64,000 bases of DNA from Exiguobacterium sp. KRL4 (GTDB lineage: Bacteria; Bacillota; Bacilli; Exiguobacteriales; Exiguobacteriaceae). The position numbers and the translations under genes were made by a program. The stretch covers positions 39,021-103,020 of the forward strand of contig NZ_MOLV01000028.1 of NCBI RefSeq assembly GCF_001870785.1, read 5' to 3'. The notes below the pieces were generated by a model, which was not told the origin of the DNA, did not search any database, and was given only the letters and a program-made list of their open reading frames with translations. This document shows, piece by piece, positions 60,823-64,000 of the stretch. Within the stretch, counting starts at the first letter, position 1. Every line of letters begins with the position of its first letter.

Positions 60823-63624
60823 GTGTTGCGACGTTTATCACCAGTCTCCATCGTAGAAGCATTCCGAAAACGCTCTTACTATAAAACGTTCTCACGGATG
60901 ATTTTAATCATTGGTTTATTAGCGTTATTAATCGCGACGCAACAACTACTTAAAAATCTAGAAGATGGGAATCAGTTTAAGCGTTCAAGTGAGATGATGA
61001 ACATCTTTGATCGATTGAATCAAGTCGAGCGGAATTTGACGGACGAATACTATCTCACCTTAAGTGAAAAAACGGAAAAAACAACTTCGCTACGTAGCGA
61101 CGTGTGGCAACAAACGAAGACGGAACTGACGGCACTCGAACAACAGATTGAGAAGACAGAGACAGACGGTCCGACGAAAAAGGGGCTCTTGTCCGAAATC
61201 AATCAACTGCAAGCCGGCGGGTATGCATCGGACCATCAGTTTTTTCGAGCTGTCACTTCGTATAAAAGTGAGATTTTGTTCAATCAACTGTACTTAAGCG
61301 GAGAGAAGGGGACGTATTATTCGCTTTTCTCGAATTTATTTTTGATGGAGGAAGAGTTCGGACGTGCTGGTCAGTTTCTGTTAAGCGCTAATCGAGATCA
61401 CCAGTTGGATTCGATCGAGCTCTTACGGATTCGACAAATACGTCAGGATGTCAACTTACGGAATGATACGCTGCTTCAGTCCCTGTATGCGACGATGCGA
61501 CCGGAAGAGACAGAACGCAGACGAGACATTTCAGTGATGAGCAATCAGATGTATGCGTATTTACGGATAATTGACGCGACGCTGAGTCAACCGAACAATC
61601 CACAATACGGAACGATCGATAAAGTATCAGGACGGTATCAAACGAGTATGTACCGTTTGTTCGATGAAGGAATTCGAAAGGTACAGTCAGAACTGACGGA
61701 GAAAGGAAACACCCTCATTCGAAATGCCTGGTTGATGTTCATCGTGACGTGTCTCGTCATCTTGTCGTTACTTGGGTTGACGCTCTCCTTATTGCGGGCG
61801 TTCCGAAAAGATTTACATATCCTTCAGGAAGAAGCGAATTTCTTTGCGGAAGGTCCTCGTCAATCACATCATCATGTGCCGGAACAAAACGACTTCCACC
61901 CGGTCGTTGAGGCATTCCGGACGATGACGACGATCATTTCCGGCTTACTGGATTACAATGATAAAAAAACGATTGAAATCAAACAGAAAAAAGCAGAAAT
62001 CGAATCACTGTTTTCACAAAATACGAACCCGATCGTTGCGTTATCATCAGATTTTCAGTTGCTGAGCGGCAATGATCGGTTTAAGCAATTGGCCCAATCG
62101 TCGGGCTTAATGACGATTGAGGAACTGATTCACCCGGCGGACTTGAATCGTGTCCGGCGGGCATTGAATCGGGCGATCGAAGGATATAGCCAGACGATTC
62201 GTTGCCAAATGATTTTTAAGCAAGATATCCGTAATATGTTCGTCAACATCATTCATGTTCCGTCGAAAAATGACGGGGGAACCGCTCTCTACTTGACGTG
62301 TCACGACGAGACGGATCAATTCAAACGAGAAGAACGGATTACGCAACTTGCGCTGTATGATGTTTTGACGGGCTTGCTGAACCGAAACGGTTTTGAACAA
62401 AAGATGAGTGAAGCACTGGCGGCGCCACAGCCGGGGGAACTCGTCACGATTGGTGTACGTCAGTTCAGACGCATCAACGATATTTACGGACACAGCGCCG
62501 GCGATCAGATTTTAAAAGAAGTCTCGAACCGGTTGCGCCATCATTTCATCGGGACGGGATCAGCCGCCCGAATTGGTGGAGACGAATTCGCCGTCTTGAT
62601 TTTCCAACAAGAAATCGTCGATTACCGGGATCTTAAAACCATCATTGAGCGTCCCTATCAAGTGGATGGGGAGACGATTGACGTCAATATCAGTATGAGT
62701 ATGGTTCGATATCCAGACGACGCGGTAGCAGTGACCTCATTGTTGTCATCCGTCGATATTGCGATGCAACACGCAAAACGAGAACAAGCCGGTGAACCGA
62801 TTTGGTTTGAATCGTGGATGAGTGAGGAATACCGTGAATCGGTCGTACTCGAATCGGAGTTGCGGGAAGCGATTGCGCGTAACGAACTTCAACTGTTTTA
62901 TCAGCCGCAGGTGAATCTGAAGACGCAGGAAGTTGATGGATGTGAAGCATTGTTACGGTGGTTCCACCCGGAGCGGGGAATGATCAGTCCTGCTGTCTTC
63001 ATTCCGATTGCGGAACGATCGATGCTCATTGAAGAGATTGGCATGTGGGTCGTGCAGGAATCGGTCAATCAAGTTCGCCGCTGGGAAGGGACGCCGCTTG
63101 AATCGATGCGTGTTTCCGCTAACCTATCCGTTAAAGAACTCGTCTCGGGTCGGATCGTCGAGTTTCTGACGGACGTCAGAGATCGGTATCCAGGGATTGA
63201 ACAACGGATGGAGCTTGAAATTACAGAATCCTTTGGAGTCTTCTCGGATACACGGGTGTTTGATGCCTTACAGACATTACATCGTCTCGGGTACCGGTTG
63301 GCGATTGATGACTTCGGTACCGGTTATTCTTCGTTATCCTATTTAAGCCGTTTGCCGATTCAGCGTTTGAAAATTGACCGTTCCTTTATCAGTGGAGATG
63401 ATGCGTGTTCGAACGCACCGTTGATCGAAACGATCATTCGTTTGGCGCATACGTTAAAATATGACGTGGTTGCTGAAGGAATCGAACAAGCGGAACAAGG
63501 GGAGAATTTACGGAAACTGGACTGTGAATATGGTCAAGGATTCTATTATTCACGTCCGATTCCGCCGGATGAATTTGAAATTTGGTATGAGCGGTATCAA
63601 AAAGAAATTAGCCAATCCGGATGA
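60823..63624 (+). CDS. GGDEF-EAL membrane protein, probable c-di-GMP phosphodiesterase
   Basis: A 933-residue two-span membrane protein: helix 1 (about 24-45), a helical extracellular sensor (about 46-300), helix 2 (about 303-327), a HAMP/PAS-like linker (about 330-505), GGDEF (about 510-665) and EAL (about 680-930). The GGDEF signature IGGDEF is intact, but the metal aspartate region reads TIGVRQFRRIND instead of an IDLDxFKxIND-like sequence, so cyclase activity is doubtful. The EAL site is complete: CEALLRWFHP, NLSVKEL, LEITESFG, AIDDFGTGYSS, LKIDRSFI and VVAEGIE. AAGGAGG precedes GTG at 60823 by 5 nt and TTG at 60826 by 8 nt; either may be used. Confidence 0.93.
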   Translation: MLRRLSPVSIVEAFRKRSYYKTFSRMILIIGLLALLIATQQLLKNLEDGNQFKRSSEMMNIFDRLNQVERNLTDEYYLTLSEKTEKTTSLRSDVWQQTKTELTALEQQIEKTETDGPTKKGLLSEINQLQAGGYASDHQFFRAVTSYKSEILFNQLYLSGEKGTYYSLFSNLFLMEEEFGRAGQFLLSANRDHQLDSIELLRIRQIRQDVNLRNDTLLQSLYATMRPEETERRRDISVMSNQMYAYLRIIDATLSQPNNPQYGTIDKVSGRYQTSMYRLFDEGIRKVQSELTEKGNTLIRNAWLMFIVTCLVILSLLGLTLSLLRAFRKDLHILQEEANFFAEGPRQSHHHVPEQNDFHPVVEAFRTMTTIISGLLDYNDKKTIEIKQKKAEIESLFSQNTNPIVALSSDFQLLSGNDRFKQLAQSSGLMTIEELIHPADLNRVRRALNRAIEGYSQTIRCQMIFKQDIRNMFVNIIHVPSKNDGGTALYLTCHDETDQFKREERITQLALYDVLTGLLNRNGFEQKMSEALAAPQPGELVTIGVRQFRRINDIYGHSAGDQILKEVSNRLRHHFIGTGSAARIGGDEFAVLIFQQEIVDYRDLKTIIERPYQVDGETIDVNISMSMVRYPDDAVAVTSLLSSVDIAMQHAKREQAGEPIWFESWMSEEYRESVVLESELREAIARNELQLFYQPQVNLKTQEVDGCEALLRWFHPERGMISPAVFIPIAERSMLIEEIGMWVVQESVNQVRRWEGTPLESMRVSANLSVKELVSGRIVEFLTDVRDRYPGIEQRMELEITESFGVFSDTRVFDALQTLHRLGYRLAIDDFGTGYSSLSYLSRLPIQRLKIDRSFISGDDACSNAPLIETIIRLAHTLKYDVVAEGIEQAEQGENLRKLDCEYGQGFYYSRPIPPDEFEIWYERYQKEISQSG

Positions 63625-63661
63625 CCAACCGATTGTTGAATGAACTTTAGTATGAAATGAT

Positions 63662-63698
63662 GACCGTTTCCCGTTTGATTGAGGGAAGCGGTCTTTTA
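63662..63698 (+). terminator. terminator of the GGDEF-EAL gene
   Basis: GACCGTTTCCC / GGGAAGCGGTC hairpin followed by TTTTA. Confidence 0.82.
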
Positions 63699-63763
63699 AT
63701 GTCGGTGAGAAGAGTCTCTACATTCATGTAAGAGTCGGGAATCTGACGAATTAATTGGAAGCA

Positions 63764-63908
63764 ACGTCCTTTTTCTTCCCTTGCTTTCCTCGGACGAGAC
63801 GCAAGCCGCGCCGTCTTATTCTGTCGGATGCGAAGTCGGGTCTTGCCTGTCTCTGTCAGCGTGCAAAAGCATGCTTTTTCCCGTAGGAGTCAAGGGAAGA
63901 CAGGACGT
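63764..63908. repeat. dispersed structured intergenic repeat, copy B
   Basis: Outer helices ACGTCCT/AGGACGT and CTTCCCTTG/CAAGGGAAG (63775-63783 with 63891-63899) enclose arms GAGAC...GTCTC and GCGTGC/GCATGC. The unpaired core words (GCTTTCCTC, CGAGAC, CAAGCC, GTCTTG, TGTCTCTG, GTAGGAGTC) match copy A, while the stems differ but stay paired. The rest of 63625-64000 shows no gene. Confidence 0.75.
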
Positions 63909-64000
63909 CGATAGTACCTCCGTATTTCGAAGAAACGCATGAATGGCGACAAAAAAACCGAAACGATTAGTCCTTTATCATGAACTGAGCCCTAGAGTTT

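Noticed and set aside
1..64000. CRISPR arrays, rRNA or tRNA genes, prophage or an intact insertion sequence
   Set aside because: No regularly spaced repeats, no rRNA or tRNA-like cloverleaf seen by eye, and no transposase, integrase or phage structural ORFs.

Overview
The window looks like chromosomal DNA of a low-to-mid GC Gram-positive bacterium of the order Bacillales, most probably Exiguobacterium. That assignment rests on recalled protein families (YyaL, DUF1054, HesB/YneR-type proteins, CstR-like repressor, GatCAB, TagB/F-type transferase), strong AGGAGG ribosome binding sites 7-9 nt from the start, frequent GTG/TTG starts, U-tailed hairpin terminators after most operons and CcpA (cre) boxes. 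No species call was verified. There are no rRNA or tRNA genes, CRISPR arrays, prophage or intact insertion sequences.

Layout. 1-5.2 kb: potassium uptake operon kdpA(partial)-kdpB-kdpC with a short KdpD that lacks a kinase. 5.3-8.9 kb: a giant secreted glucosaminidase with about a dozen SH3-like repeats. 9.1-11.2 kb: YyaL thioredoxin-domain protein. 11.2-14.7 kb: a gene-free stretch with a strong promoter and a terminator about 400 nt apart (candidate structured RNA), then a secreted nuclease gene broken by a one-base frameshift. 14.7-16.3 kb: small membrane protein and a CAP-domain protein. 16.6-20.6 kb: methionine ABC transporter metNIQ under a SAM-I riboswitch, preceded by an MtnE-like aminotransferase. 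20.7-24.9 kb: alpha-glucosidase, a large nested inverted-repeat element, MBL-fold hydrolase, SMP-30 protein and YceI protein. 25-27.2 kb: secreted phosphodiester glycosidase-type protein. 27.3-29.1 kb: CstR-like repressor, then an ECF sigma/anti-sigma pair. 29.3-33.6 kb: MHYT-GGDEF-EAL protein, a possible small RNA, Fe-S biogenesis-type protein, TspO-like membrane protein, DegV protein.

33.8-38.1 kb: cupin-XRE regulator with potABCD polyamine transporter. 38.3-41.2 kb: orphan secreted protein, DUF1054 protein, active-looking diguanylate cyclase. 41.4-45.6 kb: HNH-repeat protein, orphan OppA, Bcp peroxiredoxin with a lipoprotein. 45.7-49.3 kb: HesB-like protein and a proline-use pair rocA-putP with two cre-like boxes at the promoter. 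49.4-55.3 kb: structured segment, then gatCAB, dagK and rlmD, all on the plus strand. 55.3-60.1 kb: TagB/F-like transferase behind an AraC regulator, and a chemoreceptor. 60.2-63.6 kb: CBS protein and a GGDEF-EAL protein. The window ends with another copy of the structured repeat.

Themes: ion, polyamine, methionine and proline import; three c-di-GMP proteins of which only one has an intact cyclase site; cell-wall and secreted enzymes. The points most worth a second look are non-coding: the ~400-nt RNA candidate at 11.3-11.7 kb, the ~315-nt nested inverted-repeat element at 22.35-22.67 kb whose core recurs with compensatory stem changes at 63.76-63.91 kb, and two smaller structured transcripts at 31.4 and 49.4 kb.
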